From assembly GCA_041159865.1 (NCBI GenBank), contig JBEAXK010000105.1:1-42313 (forward strand): DNA of 42,313 bases, in the 5' to 3' direction. The stretch comes from BJGN01 sp041159865 (GTDB lineage: Bacteria > Bacteroidota > Bacteroidia > Chitinophagales > Saprospiraceae). Made by a program: the position numbers and the translations under genes. The stretch's first letter is position 1. Every line of letters starts with the position of its first letter. Under the pieces are notes generated by a model. That model searched no databases and was not told the origin of the DNA. It worked only from the letters and a program-made list of their open reading frames with translations. Shown here piece by piece: positions 25,751 to 33,826 of this stretch.

Positions 25751-26176
25751 TTATGGAACGAGAATTTTCCCTGCTTGTCTTTCCCAAAGCTGCCAGATTT
25801 TTCCTTCTTTTTTCCAGACCATTAAGATTTTTAAATTTATTTCCCCGGGTATGTTTTTATCATTAGTCTTTGCATGTAAGGTATGCCTTACAACAGCAAT
25901 ATGCTTGCTTACCTTTATAGATTGATCTTTTAAGGTAATTTCTTTGAAGTCATAATTACCATTTAGCATATTTTCAATAAAAGCGGTTTTATCTTCAATT
26001 TTACCATTTGAATGTCCATATACCAGGTCAGAAGCCAGTATTTGATTTAAGGAAGACAAATCAGGATCGAGCATATATTGACGAAGTTGGGCTACCTGAT
26101 CTTCGATGGACTGACTATGCAACCGAAAGGAAAAAAATTGGGTAAGGATTAAGGCAGGTAAAAAGTATTTAAGCAT
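25751..26176 (-). CDS. exported NTF2-like (DUF4440/SnoaL-type) protein
   Basis: A 141-residue protein with a signal peptide of about 21 residues (MLKYFLPALILTQFFSFRLHS). The mature part fits the cone-shaped NTF2-like fold: an N-terminal helix followed by LASDLVYGHSNGKIEDKTAFIENMLNG, a DUF4440-style pattern, then beta strands ending KEGKIWQLWERQAGK. The family includes binding proteins and small enzymes, so no reaction can be assigned. It is the first gene of the operon with uxaB (4-bp gap), and its export suggests contact with a periplasmic sugar or sugar acid (inference). Confidence 0.75.
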   Translation of the reverse strand: MLKYFLPALILTQFFSFRLHSQSIEDQVAQLRQYMLDPDLSSLNQILASDLVYGHSNGKIEDKTAFIENMLNGNYDFKEITLKDQSIKVSKHIAVVRHTLHAKTNDKNIPGEINLKILMVWKKEGKIWQLWERQAGKILVP

Positions 26177-26214
26177 AAAAGAGGTTTTAGGTAAATTTAT
26201 TAAAAAGACAAAAT

Positions 26215-26247
26215 TGGAAAAACCATCCCTAACAGATGGTTTTTCCA
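26215..26247. repeat. 13-bp perfect hairpin in the uxaB-operon leader region
   Basis: TGGAAAAACCATC (26215-26227) pairs perfectly with GATGGTTTTTCCA (26235-26247) around a 7-base loop. It lies 38 bp upstream of the NTF2-like start, so on the minus strand it would fall in the 5' leader or promoter. The T-run lies inside the arm and does not follow it, so it is not a classical terminator. Confidence 0.6.
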
Positions 26248-26266
26248 GTGTAAAAGTTGACTAAAA

Positions 26267-26283
26267 TAACTTAAATTAAGTTA
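26267..26283. repeat. 17-bp perfect palindrome
   Basis: TAACTTAAATTAAGTTA is a perfect odd-centred palindrome in the uxaB/lacI divergent region. Its size fits a binding site for a dimeric regulator. It does not carry the central CG of LacI-family operators, so a second regulator may act here. Confidence 0.5.
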
Positions 26284-26376
26284 ACGTGTAAAGGTGTTTT
26301 GCGGGTCAGATTATTAATGTTAAATACAATTTCGTAATTAAATTCAATATCTTATTTTGATTCATTAGAATTATTT

Positions 26377-26392
26377 ACGCAAACGATTGCGT
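26377..26392. promoter_or_regulatory. LacI/GalR-family operator
   Basis: ACGCAAACGATTGCGT has perfect 6-bp arms (ACGCAA/TTGCGT) around a centre containing the CG dinucleotide, the usual form of LacI-family sites and very close to PurR/CcpA-type consensus operators. It lies 91 bp upstream of the LacI-family gene and 200 bp upstream of the divergent operon. The simplest reading is that the adjacent regulator binds it and controls itself and/or the uxaB operon. Confidence 0.75.
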
Positions 26393-26483
26393 TTCTTTTA
26401 AGAATGCCAATATAAAAACGAGATGGGCATTTTTTGAAAGGAGCTTTATTTTAAATCCTTACCTTTGATGAAAATTAGAGATT

Positions 26484-27488
26484 ATGGATCAGGAAAAGCC
26501 AATAAAACTGAGTGATATTTCTAAAGCACTAAATTTATCTGTTTCAACCATTTCGAGAGCCTTAAATGATAGTTATGAAATTGGGGAAGAAACAAAAAAA
26601 CTAGTGCAATCTTATGCTTTAAAAGTAAACTACAGACCAAATCTTATTGCCCAAAGTCTAAAGGAAATGAACACCAGGTATATTGCCATCATTGTCCCTG
26701 AAATTGCTAATTCCTTTTTCGCAGAAATTGTTAATGGTGTTGAATATGAGGCAAATAATAAAGGCTATCATGTAGTAATCTATCAGACTCATGATTCCCC
26801 CGAAAGAGAAATTGATAATATCAGAGCGATTGCACATCGTAAAGCAGATGGGCTATTAATGTCACCTTCGACAAATCAAATTCAGATAAATGAAATTATG
26901 AAGCATTTAGGGGTAAATTTACCTGTCGTTTATTTTGACAGGGTACCCTCCGATAATTATTGCCACAAAGTAGTTTGCGATAATTATCAAGCTGCTTATG
27001 AAGCTACTTCCTGGTTGATTAAACAAGGAAAAAGAAAAATAGCGCACATGTCAGGTCCAAGTGGTATTTCTATCTCCATAGAGAGACAAGCAGGTTATAG
27101 CGCAGCACTGCTGGATGCTGGTATTTCTGTGGATCCGGGTTTAATCAGATATAGTAAATTTTTGGCGAGCGAAGTCATGGAAAATTTTAAATTTCTAGAA
27201 GAAAATTATCAACCCGATGCTTATTTTGCATCCAGCGACCGCCTTTCTTTATATTGTTATGAAGCTGTTCAATTATTGCCTGAACCGCGTGCTTCCAAAG
27301 TAAAAATAGTTGGATTTACAAACACAAACATTGCTCATCTTTTAAGACCAAAGCTCAATGCTATTGTGCAACCCGCTTTTGAAATGGGAAAAGTTGCTGC
27401 AGAAATGTTGTTAAATACCATTGCCAAAAAAAATAAAAACATAGAGTATGGATTTATAAAACTTCCCGCCATTTTGAAAAATATTTAA
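26484..27488 (+). CDS. LacI-family transcriptional regulator
   Basis: A 334-residue repressor-type protein. The N-terminal helix-turn-helix is KLSDISKALNLSVSTISRALN (about 7-27), with the hinge-helix region RPNLIAQSLKE following. The periplasmic-binding-protein-like effector domain starts YIAIIVPEIANSFFAEIVNGVE and runs to the C-terminus (FTNTNIAHLLRPKLNAIVQPAFEMGKVAAEMLL in shape). Family members sense sugars or nucleobases. Given the divergent tagaturonate reductase and the LacI-type palindrome between them, a hexuronate or related sugar acid is the best guess for the effector. The ligand cannot be read from the sequence. Confidence 0.92.
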   Translation: MDQEKPIKLSDISKALNLSVSTISRALNDSYEIGEETKKLVQSYALKVNYRPNLIAQSLKEMNTRYIAIIVPEIANSFFAEIVNGVEYEANNKGYHVVIYQTHDSPEREIDNIRAIAHRKADGLLMSPSTNQIQINEIMKHLGVNLPVVYFDRVPSDNYCHKVVCDNYQAAYEATSWLIKQGKRKIAHMSGPSGISISIERQAGYSAALLDAGISVDPGLIRYSKFLASEVMENFKFLEENYQPDAYFASSDRLSLYCYEAVQLLPEPRASKVKIVGFTNTNIAHLLRPKLNAIVQPAFEMGKVAAEMLLNTIAKKNKNIEYGFIKLPAILKNI

Positions 27489-27555
27489 TTAAACATTATT
27501 TTGAATGATAATTTAAAGGATTCATTTTTCGTTATTTCCCAAATCTAAAATCTGA

Positions 27556-28239
27556 ATGATAGCTAAAATCTTTTATTTCACCTATTCTTGTTTTTTATTA
27601 ATCACGTTAAATCCTCTTTTTAGTCAGACTTCTACTCGTTTGGAAAAAGATCCAAAAGCAAAGGCAACTCTCGATTTAATGAAAAAGCGATACGAATCGT
27701 TTTCTTCTTTCGAAATTTCTTTTACATTGGAAATGGAGGTTCCAGAACAATCGAGACAGATTCAAAAGGGTCTGTTTATTCGTAAAGGGGTTAAGTATAA
27801 GTTTGTTATGGAACAACAAACTGTTCTTTGTGACGGAAAATCTTTATGGGTCATCCTACCTAAAGAAAAAGAGGTACAAATCAATGATATGCCTAACGTT
27901 GCGGACAATGAAGATATTTTGTCACCTGATGCCCTTTTTAATATTTATAAAAGAAAAGACCTGTCTTTTTTTGTTTTAAAGGAATATTTGGAAAAAGGAA
28001 GGACCTTTCAACAAATTGGATTTAAACCCATGGATAAAATGGCGGATTATTCAAAACTGGAATTAGTTTTAGACAAAAAATCAGGAGAAATTATTTCTTT
28101 TAAAGCCTTTGCAAAAGATGGATCAAGGTTTTTATTTCGTTTTGGTGTTCCAAAAACCAATCAAATTTTTCAAGACTCCTTTTTTCAGTTCAAGAAATCA
28201 GATTATCCGACATTTTATGTCGAAGATTTAAGAAGTTAG
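27556..28239 (+). CDS. LolA-like outer-membrane lipoprotein carrier protein
   Basis: A 227-residue exported protein with signal peptide ending near LNPLFSQ. The mature part matches the LolA/LolB fold used in lipoprotein transport: an early helix (KATLDLMKKRYESFSSFE), strand FEISFTLEME, GLFIRKGVKYKFVME, and then LCDGKSLWVILPKEKEVQI, the typical LolA strand pair. It should bind lipoprotein acyl chains in the periplasm and carry them to the outer membrane. LolA-like paralogues are frequent in Bacteroidota, so this may not be the only one. It is followed after 53 bp by the GH3-family gene. Confidence 0.85.
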   Translation: MIAKIFYFTYSCFLLITLNPLFSQTSTRLEKDPKAKATLDLMKKRYESFSSFEISFTLEMEVPEQSRQIQKGLFIRKGVKYKFVMEQQTVLCDGKSLWVILPKEKEVQINDMPNVADNEDILSPDALFNIYKRKDLSFFVLKEYLEKGRTFQQIGFKPMDKMADYSKLELVLDKKSGEIISFKAFAKDGSRFLFRFGVPKTNQIFQDSFFQFKKSDYPTFYVEDLRS

Positions 28240-28292
28240 AATTTGATAATTTTAGTAAATTCGTTCCCGTTTATACATTCAATGGAATTAAT

Positions 28293-29801
28293 ATGGGTTT
28301 TAAATCTATTATTTTACGCCCCTGGGCAAATCAAGTTTCCAGGCAAATTGGAAAATGGTCTTCAAATGCATTAAAGGAGCAAGAAAAAATTTTAACCCAA
28401 TTAATTGAAAAAAGTAAATATACTCAATTTGGTAAAGATCATGAATTTGCCCATATCCGTAATTATGATGATTTCAAACAGCAGGTTCCTGTAAGAGACT
28501 ACGAGGGTTTGAAACCTTACATCGATCGCATCGTTGCAGGTGAATCAGATATTTTGTGGCCTGGAAGACCCCGTTATTTTGCAAAAACATCAGGAACCAC
28601 TTCAGGGGTTAAATACATACCCATCACTTCTGAAAGTTTACCAAACCATTTTGGTTCAGCAAGAAATGCCCTGTTTCATTTTTTTGGACAGACAGGTAAA
28701 GGTAATTGGTTAGACGGTAAATTAATTTTCTTATCTGGCAGCCCTTCCCTGGATGATATAAATGGGGTTCCTACAGGCAGATTATCTGGAATATCAAATC
28801 ATCTCGTTCCCGCCTGGGTTAAAAGAAGCCAAATGCCCACCTATGAAACGAATTGTATTGATTCCTGGGAAGAAAAGTTAGATAAAATTGTGGAGGAAAC
28901 GCTGAACAAAAAAATGACCTTGATAAGCGGTATTCCACCATGGGTGCAGATGTATTATGAGCGACTCATTGAAGTTTCTGGAAAATCAACTATCAAAGAA
29001 ATATTCCCTGATTTTAGCATGTTTGTTTATGGAGGGGTGAATTATGAACCTTACCGAGCAAAATTAGAAGAGCTTGTTGGAGGAATAGTGGATAGCGTAG
29101 AGATTTACCCAGCATCGGAGGGTTTCTTGGCTTTTCAAGATATTCCCGGCGATAGGGGCATGTTTTTAAATGTTGCTTCTGGTTTGTTTTTCGAGTTTAT
29201 TCCAGTTCATGAATTGGGCAATGAAAATCCAACACGTTTAAGATTGCACGAAGTTCAGATGGGTATAAATTATCTGCTCATTTTAAATTCAAATGCAGGT
29301 CTTTGGGGATATAATATAGGTGATACCGTTGAGTTTGTCTCCATTAATCCATATCGTATTATTGTGACAGGTAGGGTTAAACATTATATTTCCGCCTTTG
29401 GAGAACATGTTATTGGTAAAGAAGTCGATGAGGCCATGCAACTTGCCTGTCGGGAATTTGATATAAAAGTAGTAGAATTTACGGTTGCTCCTCAAGTGAA
29501 TCCTTCAGAGGGAGGATTACCTTATCACGAGTGGTGGGTCGAATTTGATGAGGTTCCGGAGGATTTAAACAGGTTTTCCCAATTCTTGGATCAGGAAATG
29601 GTGAAGCAAAATATTTATTACGACGACCTCATTCAAGGGGCTATATTAAAACCTCTAGTCATTCGGCCTTTAAAAAGGGATAGTTTTAGAGCTTATATGA
29701 AGACACTGGGAAAACTCGGCGGTCAAAATAAAGTACCCAGATTGTCTAATGATAGAAAAATAGTCACAGAATTGGAAAAATTGAAGGTGACAATACCATA
29801 A
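28293..29801 (+). CDS. GH3-family acyl-acid amido synthetase-like protein
   Basis: A 502-residue adenylate-forming enzyme of the GH3 (auxin-responsive promoter) family. The phosphate-binding loop is TSGTTSGVKYIPIT (about 99-112); VYGGVNYEPY, YPASEGFLAFQ and GYNIGDTVEF mark the ATP/acyl-binding core, and GRVKHYISAFGEHV the hinge to the C-terminal domain. Plant GH3 proteins conjugate acyl hormones to amino acids; the substrates of bacterial members are largely unknown. It lies between lolA-like and the ribosomal THX gene. A promoter for THX overlaps its last codons, so it need not be co-transcribed with the glycogen genes downstream. Confidence 0.88.
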   Translation: MGFKSIILRPWANQVSRQIGKWSSNALKEQEKILTQLIEKSKYTQFGKDHEFAHIRNYDDFKQQVPVRDYEGLKPYIDRIVAGESDILWPGRPRYFAKTSGTTSGVKYIPITSESLPNHFGSARNALFHFFGQTGKGNWLDGKLIFLSGSPSLDDINGVPTGRLSGISNHLVPAWVKRSQMPTYETNCIDSWEEKLDKIVEETLNKKMTLISGIPPWVQMYYERLIEVSGKSTIKEIFPDFSMFVYGGVNYEPYRAKLEELVGGIVDSVEIYPASEGFLAFQDIPGDRGMFLNVASGLFFEFIPVHELGNENPTRLRLHEVQMGINYLLILNSNAGLWGYNIGDTVEFVSINPYRIIVTGRVKHYISAFGEHVIGKEVDEAMQLACREFDIKVVEFTVAPQVNPSEGGLPYHEWWVEFDEVPEDLNRFSQFLDQEMVKQNIYYDDLIQGAILKPLVIRPLKRDSFRAYMKTLGKLGGQNKVPRLSNDRKIVTELEKLKVTIP

Positions 29802-29808
29802 AAAAGTG

Positions 29809-29816
29809 TACTTTTG
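29809..29816 (+). promoter_or_regulatory. putative -7 element for the THX gene
   Basis: TACTTTTG is an exact TAnnTTTG match just after the GH3 stop. The triplet 19 bases upstream is GTG, one base off TTG. The predicted leader before the THX ATG is about 20 nt. Confidence 0.55.
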
Positions 29817-29843
29817 TGCTTCTAAATTAAAAAACCAACTAAA

Positions 29844-29954
29844 ATGGGAAAAGGCGATAAACGCACTAAAAAAGGAAAAATTTTCCAGGGTTCTTTTGGC
29901 AATTCAAGACCTGGCAAAAGAGGAAAAAAAGCGACCGAAGCACCAGCTGCTTGA
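29844..29954 (+). CDS. 30S ribosomal protein THX
   Basis: A 36-residue, strongly basic protein: MGKGDKRTKKGKIFQGSFGN, then SRPGKRGKK and a short Ala-rich end (TEAPAA). The MGKGDKRTKKGK opening and the GSFGNSRP centre are characteristic of the THX/Sra-like small-subunit protein of Thermus and Bacteroidota, which sits near the 3' domain of 16S rRNA and stabilises the 30S head. It is so short that automated gene calling easily misses it. It has its own -7 element upstream and a 12-bp hairpin 25 bp downstream, so it may form a short separate transcript between GH3 and glgA. Confidence 0.9.
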   Translation: MGKGDKRTKKGKIFQGSFGNSRPGKRGKKATEAPAA

Positions 29955-29979
29955 TATTCACTTCTTTCCTTCAATAGAT

Positions 29980-30013
29980 ATTCGGTCAGGTATGTTTCTA
30001 CACCTGACCGAAT
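29980..30013 (+). terminator. possible terminator/attenuator between THX and glgA
   Basis: ATTCGGTCAGGT (29980-29991) and ACCTGACCGAAT (30002-30013) form a perfect 12-bp stem with a 10-base loop, 25 bp after the THX stop. The following sequence is T-rich but interrupted (TAGTTGTTTCC), so termination may be partial. It would separate abundant THX mRNA from the glycogen genes. Confidence 0.6.
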
Positions 30014-30115
30014 TAGTTGTTTCCTATTTATTTCTTCCCTTTCTATTTTATTTTTCTCTAATATTTCCGTATATTTCACAGAAACCAGAACGCTAAGTTC
30101 TTTTTAATGTATTTT

Positions 30116-31564
30116 ATGCGTGTATTACATATTAGTGCTGAATGTTACCCCGCGGCAAAATCAGGAGGATTAGGTGATGTGGCTGGTGCGCTTCCCAAGT
30201 ATTTAACTTTGGCTGGTTGGGAATCAGCTGTTGCAATTCCCAAATATGGCTTGCCCTGGACTCAAAAACACCGATTTAGGCTCATTCATGTTGGCGCATA
30301 TTATATAAATAATCAATATTACCCTTATACAATTGAGGAGCCCATAGATTCAGCCTTGGATTTTTCTCTTTATATGGTAAACCTACCCGCATTATTTGAC
30401 CGTCCAGGAATATATGGTGATGCTGAAAAGGGCTGGTACACCGATAATACAGAACGATTTACCGCTTTTCAATTAGCCATTCTCGATTGGGTGAAGAATA
30501 TGGAATTGAAACCAGAGATTCTTCATTGTCATGATTATCATGCAGGATTAATTCCTTTTTTAGTAAAATATGCCTACATATTTGAAATTTTAAAGAAAAT
30601 CCCTACCGTTTTTACCATTCATAATGCAGAATATGCAGGCGGATTTTCCTGGTTAAAGAAAAATTTATTGCCTGAATATCCTCCTGAAGCAGATGGGTTA
30701 CTAGATTGGTCCGATAATATTAATCCTTTAGCATCCGCGGTCAAAAATGCTTGGGCTGTAACTACCGTTTCTCCCGGTTATTTGCTGGAACTACAACAAT
30801 TTTCTTCAGGTCTGGAATGGTTATTCAGGAATGAAAAAAATAAGTCTTTTGGTATTCTGAATGGAATTGATCATGATGTCTGGAATCCAAAAAAAGATAC
30901 CTATCTCTCCGCACATTTGCCATCTAAAGCGGAATTACAACTTGAAGATATTGAGCTTTTCAAGCAAACCCAGAAAAAAAAACTGGTTAGCCAGCTTGGA
31001 TTAAATCAAAATATACCTTGGATTACCTTTATAGGCAGATTAGTGCGTGAAAAGGGAGCTGATATGTTACCCGATTTGATCAATCAAACCTTAGAAAAAG
31101 GAACGGGAACAGGATTTATAATACTGGGTTCTGGAGAACTTTATCTGCATGAAATATTACGTAAGATGAGTTACAAATACCCAGGTAAACTTTATGTCCA
31201 TATAGGTTATGATGAAGCCTTAGCCCATCAGTTATATGCTGCCTCTGATTTCATTTTGATGCCATCCAGGGTTGAACCTTGCGGATTAAACCAGTTGTAT
31301 GCGCTTCGTTACGGCACTATTCCCATTGTTAGAGCCATAGGAGGACTGAAAGACTCCATAGTGCCATGGAGAGAAAAAAATGGGAATGGTATTCTTTTTG
31401 AAGCTTTTACAGTTGAATCTGCTGCAGTAGCCATAGACGATGCTTGCCACTTATTCAATAATCGAAGTAAATTTGAAAATCTAAGAAAATATATTCTTGG
31501 AATTGATTTTTCATGGCAAAAATCAGCCTCCGAATATATTGCTTTATATAATAAACTTACCTAA
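30116..31564 (+). CDS. glgA: glycogen (starch) synthase, GT5
   Basis: This enzyme adds ADP-glucose to the growing alpha-1,4-glucan in the cytoplasm. The N-terminal ADP-glucose loop is KSGGLGDV about 15 residues from the start. HCHDYHAG and VFTIHNAEYAG are typical GT5 blocks, NGIDHDVWNP marks the domain boundary, and the C-terminal retaining-transferase motif appears as EPCGLNQLYALRYG. An ATG three codons earlier (30107) is also in frame; 30116 is preferred because MRVLHIS is the usual N-terminus. The protein has about 482 residues. glgC follows after 11 bp, so precursor supply and polymerisation are coupled. No glgB or glgP is in the window. Confidence 0.94.
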   Translation: MRVLHISAECYPAAKSGGLGDVAGALPKYLTLAGWESAVAIPKYGLPWTQKHRFRLIHVGAYYINNQYYPYTIEEPIDSALDFSLYMVNLPALFDRPGIYGDAEKGWYTDNTERFTAFQLAILDWVKNMELKPEILHCHDYHAGLIPFLVKYAYIFEILKKIPTVFTIHNAEYAGGFSWLKKNLLPEYPPEADGLLDWSDNINPLASAVKNAWAVTTVSPGYLLELQQFSSGLEWLFRNEKNKSFGILNGIDHDVWNPKKDTYLSAHLPSKAELQLEDIELFKQTQKKKLVSQLGLNQNIPWITFIGRLVREKGADMLPDLINQTLEKGTGTGFIILGSGELYLHEILRKMSYKYPGKLYVHIGYDEALAHQLYAASDFILMPSRVEPCGLNQLYALRYGTIPIVRAIGGLKDSIVPWREKNGNGILFEAFTVESAAVAIDDACHLFNNRSKFENLRKYILGIDFSWQKSASEYIALYNKLT

Positions 31565-31575
31565 AAATTCTATAG

Positions 31576-32850
31576 ATGATAAAGATGATTTGCCTTATTT
31601 TGGGTGGTGGTGCAGGAAGCAGATTAGCACCTTTAACAAGCCATCGTTCCAAACCAGCAGTTCCAATAGCAGGAAAATATCGATTAATTGATATTCCTAT
31701 CTCGAATTGTTTAAATTCAGGGGTTAAGCGCATGTTTGTTGTGACCCAATATAATTCGGCTTCCCTCAATCAGCATATTAAAAATACTTACCATTTTGAT
31801 GTTTTTTCTCATGGATTTGTAGATATTTTAGCTGCAGAGCAAACGCCAAATAGCGATCAGTGGTTTCAAGGAACTGCTGATGCTGTCAGACAATCTATGC
31901 ATCATCTGAAAAATCATGATTATGACTATATCTTAATCCTTTCTGGGGACCAACTTTATCAAATGGACTTTGAGGAACTGGCAAAATATCATATTAGCAA
32001 AAAAGCTGACTTGACCATCGCTACAATCCCTGTCAATGAGGTAGATGCACCCGGATTTGGTATAATGAAGGTAAATGATAAAGGTTTTATTGATTCCTTT
32101 ATTGAAAAACCTAAAAAGGATGTTTTGGCAGACTGGACTTCTTCGGTTTCTGCTGAAAATGAAGGCAAAGGAAAAACTTATTTAGCTTCCATGGGGATTT
32201 ATCTGTTTAGTAAACAGGTAATGATGAAGTTGTTTTCAGATAATGAAAAGGCAGTTGATTTTGGAAAAGAGATTATTCCAGATGCTATTCATGGAGGTTT
32301 AAAGGTTGCCTCGTATTCCTTTGATGGTTATTGGACGGATATAGGAACAATCAGGTCCTTTTTTGAAGCAAATATCGCCTTAACGGACACCATTCCTGAA
32401 TTTAATTTGTTTGATAATAAACGTATCGTTTACACCAGACCCCGGCAGCTTGCACCCACAAAGGTTTATGGTACGTTTTTAAACAGAGCGCTGATTGCCG
32501 AAGGTTGCATATTACATGCAAAAAAAATAGACCGTTCGGTCATTGGTATCAGATCAAGAATAGGAGAGGGTTCAGAAATAAATAATGCCATCATTATGGG
32601 TGCGGATTATTATGAATCTATTTCTGAAATTATTGATTCAAAAGAAGGGGCAGCAATGGGAATTGGCAAGGAATGTATTATTGAAAATGCTATTATCGAT
32701 AAGAATGCACGCATTGGGAATAATGTGATTATTAAAGGAAGTCCATTATTAAAGGATGAAGAAACAGATAAATATTCGATTAAAGATGGTATTATAGTTC
32801 TTCGAAAGGGTGCTTTCATCCCCTCGGGTTCGCAAATAGGACTTGTTTAG
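31576..32850 (+). CDS. glgC: glucose-1-phosphate adenylyltransferase
   Basis: GlgC makes ADP-glucose from ATP and glucose 1-phosphate, the regulated step of bacterial glycogen synthesis. The 424-residue protein begins with the nucleotide-binding GGGAGSRLAPLTSHRSKPAV, followed by YRLIDIPISNCLNSG, the metal/substrate segment LSGDQLYQMD, and FIEKPK with the glucose-1-phosphate lysine. A C-terminal left-handed beta-helix (IIENAIIDKNARIGNNVII) is present as in the family. An ATG three codons downstream (31585) is an alternative start. It lies 11 bp after glgA and only 3 bp before the Ppx/GppA gene, so the three genes form an operon. Confidence 0.95.
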   Translation: MIKMICLILGGGAGSRLAPLTSHRSKPAVPIAGKYRLIDIPISNCLNSGVKRMFVVTQYNSASLNQHIKNTYHFDVFSHGFVDILAAEQTPNSDQWFQGTADAVRQSMHHLKNHDYDYILILSGDQLYQMDFEELAKYHISKKADLTIATIPVNEVDAPGFGIMKVNDKGFIDSFIEKPKKDVLADWTSSVSAENEGKGKTYLASMGIYLFSKQVMMKLFSDNEKAVDFGKEIIPDAIHGGLKVASYSFDGYWTDIGTIRSFFEANIALTDTIPEFNLFDNKRIVYTRPRQLAPTKVYGTFLNRALIAEGCILHAKKIDRSVIGIRSRIGEGSEINNAIIMGADYYESISEIIDSKEGAAMGIGKECIIENAIIDKNARIGNNVIIKGSPLLKDEETDKYSIKDGIIVLRKGAFIPSGSQIGLV

Positions 32851-32853
32851 GGG

Positions 32854-33765
32854 ATGAAAAATATTGGCGTCATTGACTTGGGGAGTAATACTTTTCATCT
32901 TTTAATTGCAAAAATTATATCCCCTCAGGAGTTTGAGGAACTTTATAAGGAAGCTTATTTTGTTAAACTTGCTTCTGAGGGGATTGAAAAAATTGGTGAT
33001 ACACCCTTTCAAAAAGGGATTGAAATCATGGATCTCTTTTCTCAAAAGTGCATAGATTATAAGGTTTCTCATATTAAAGCCATTGGAACAGCGGCCTTAA
33101 GAAGAGCTGAAAATGCGCAGCTCTTCGTGCAACGGGTTTTCGATAAAACGGGAATTAAAGTTCAGATTATTTCTGGTGATGATGAGGCAAAATTAATTGC
33201 AGAAGGGGTCGGGCTGGCTATACCTTTTATTGAGGAAAGAGTGGTAATTATGGATGTTGGGGGTGGAAGTGTAGAGTTTATCCTAAGTGAAAATGGACAA
33301 ATTCTTTGGGCAAAAAGTTTCCCGGTAGGTATCGCAATTTTATATCGTTATTTTCATAAAACTGAGCCAATTAGTGCAGAGGAAATGGACAAATTAAAGG
33401 CTTTTTTAAGTACCTCTCTGATAGATTTAGCAGATGCATTAAAAAATTACCCTGTCACCCATTTAGTTGGGGCTTCAGGAACATTTGATGTATTAGAGGA
33501 TTTTTTATCTGAAGTATCCGTAAAAAACAAATTCGCTTCTACCGTTGAAGTAAAATATGTTATGCCATTGATTAATGAAATCGTTCATAAAAGTATAAAC
33601 GAAAGAAAGCAATATAAGGAAATACCGGATACACGCGTAGAAATGATTGTCGCAGCTCTCATCCTAATAGAATATGTTTTACTCTTGGGTAATTTTAATA
33701 AACTTACTTTTTCCTCTTATGCCATGAAGGAAGGAATTCTTAAACAAATGATGGCAAGCGAATGA
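32854..33765 (+). CDS. Ppx/GppA-family phosphatase (exopolyphosphatase-like)
   Basis: A 303-residue protein of the ASKHA ATPase fold. The phosphate-1 loop is GVIDLGSNTFHLL (about 4-16), GTAALRRAENA follows, and the phosphate-2 motif is MDVGGGSVEFIL (about 132-143). The C-terminal HD-like domain of long E. coli Ppx and GppA is absent, as is usual for Bacteroidota members. Hydrolysis of polyphosphate and/or pppGpp is expected, but the two activities cannot be separated by eye. Starting 3 bp after glgC, it ties glycogen synthesis to phosphate storage or stringent signalling (inference). Confidence 0.88.
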   Translation: MKNIGVIDLGSNTFHLLIAKIISPQEFEELYKEAYFVKLASEGIEKIGDTPFQKGIEIMDLFSQKCIDYKVSHIKAIGTAALRRAENAQLFVQRVFDKTGIKVQIISGDDEAKLIAEGVGLAIPFIEERVVIMDVGGGSVEFILSENGQILWAKSFPVGIAILYRYFHKTEPISAEEMDKLKAFLSTSLIDLADALKNYPVTHLVGASGTFDVLEDFLSEVSVKNKFASTVEVKYVMPLINEIVHKSINERKQYKEIPDTRVEMIVAALILIEYVLLLGNFNKLTFSSYAMKEGILKQMMASE

Positions 33766-33826
33766 GTATATTTAAAAAAGTAGAAGTTAACTTGAATAAT
33801 CTAAAAAATCAGGTAATCGGTTCCAG

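Larger units (their letters stand above)
26177..26483. promoter_or_regulatory. divergent regulatory region between the uxaB operon and lacI-type gene
   Basis: This 307-bp gap is densely structured. It carries a 13-bp hairpin (26215-26247), a 17-bp palindrome (26267-26283) and a LacI-type operator (26377-26392), each listed separately. A TACCTTTG -7 match (26460-26467) precedes the regulator gene, but the triplet 19 bases upstream is not TTG. An AAAGGAG purine run lies at about 26437-26443, too far from the ATG to be its ribosome binding site. No -7 match is seen for the minus-strand operon. Confidence 0.6.
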
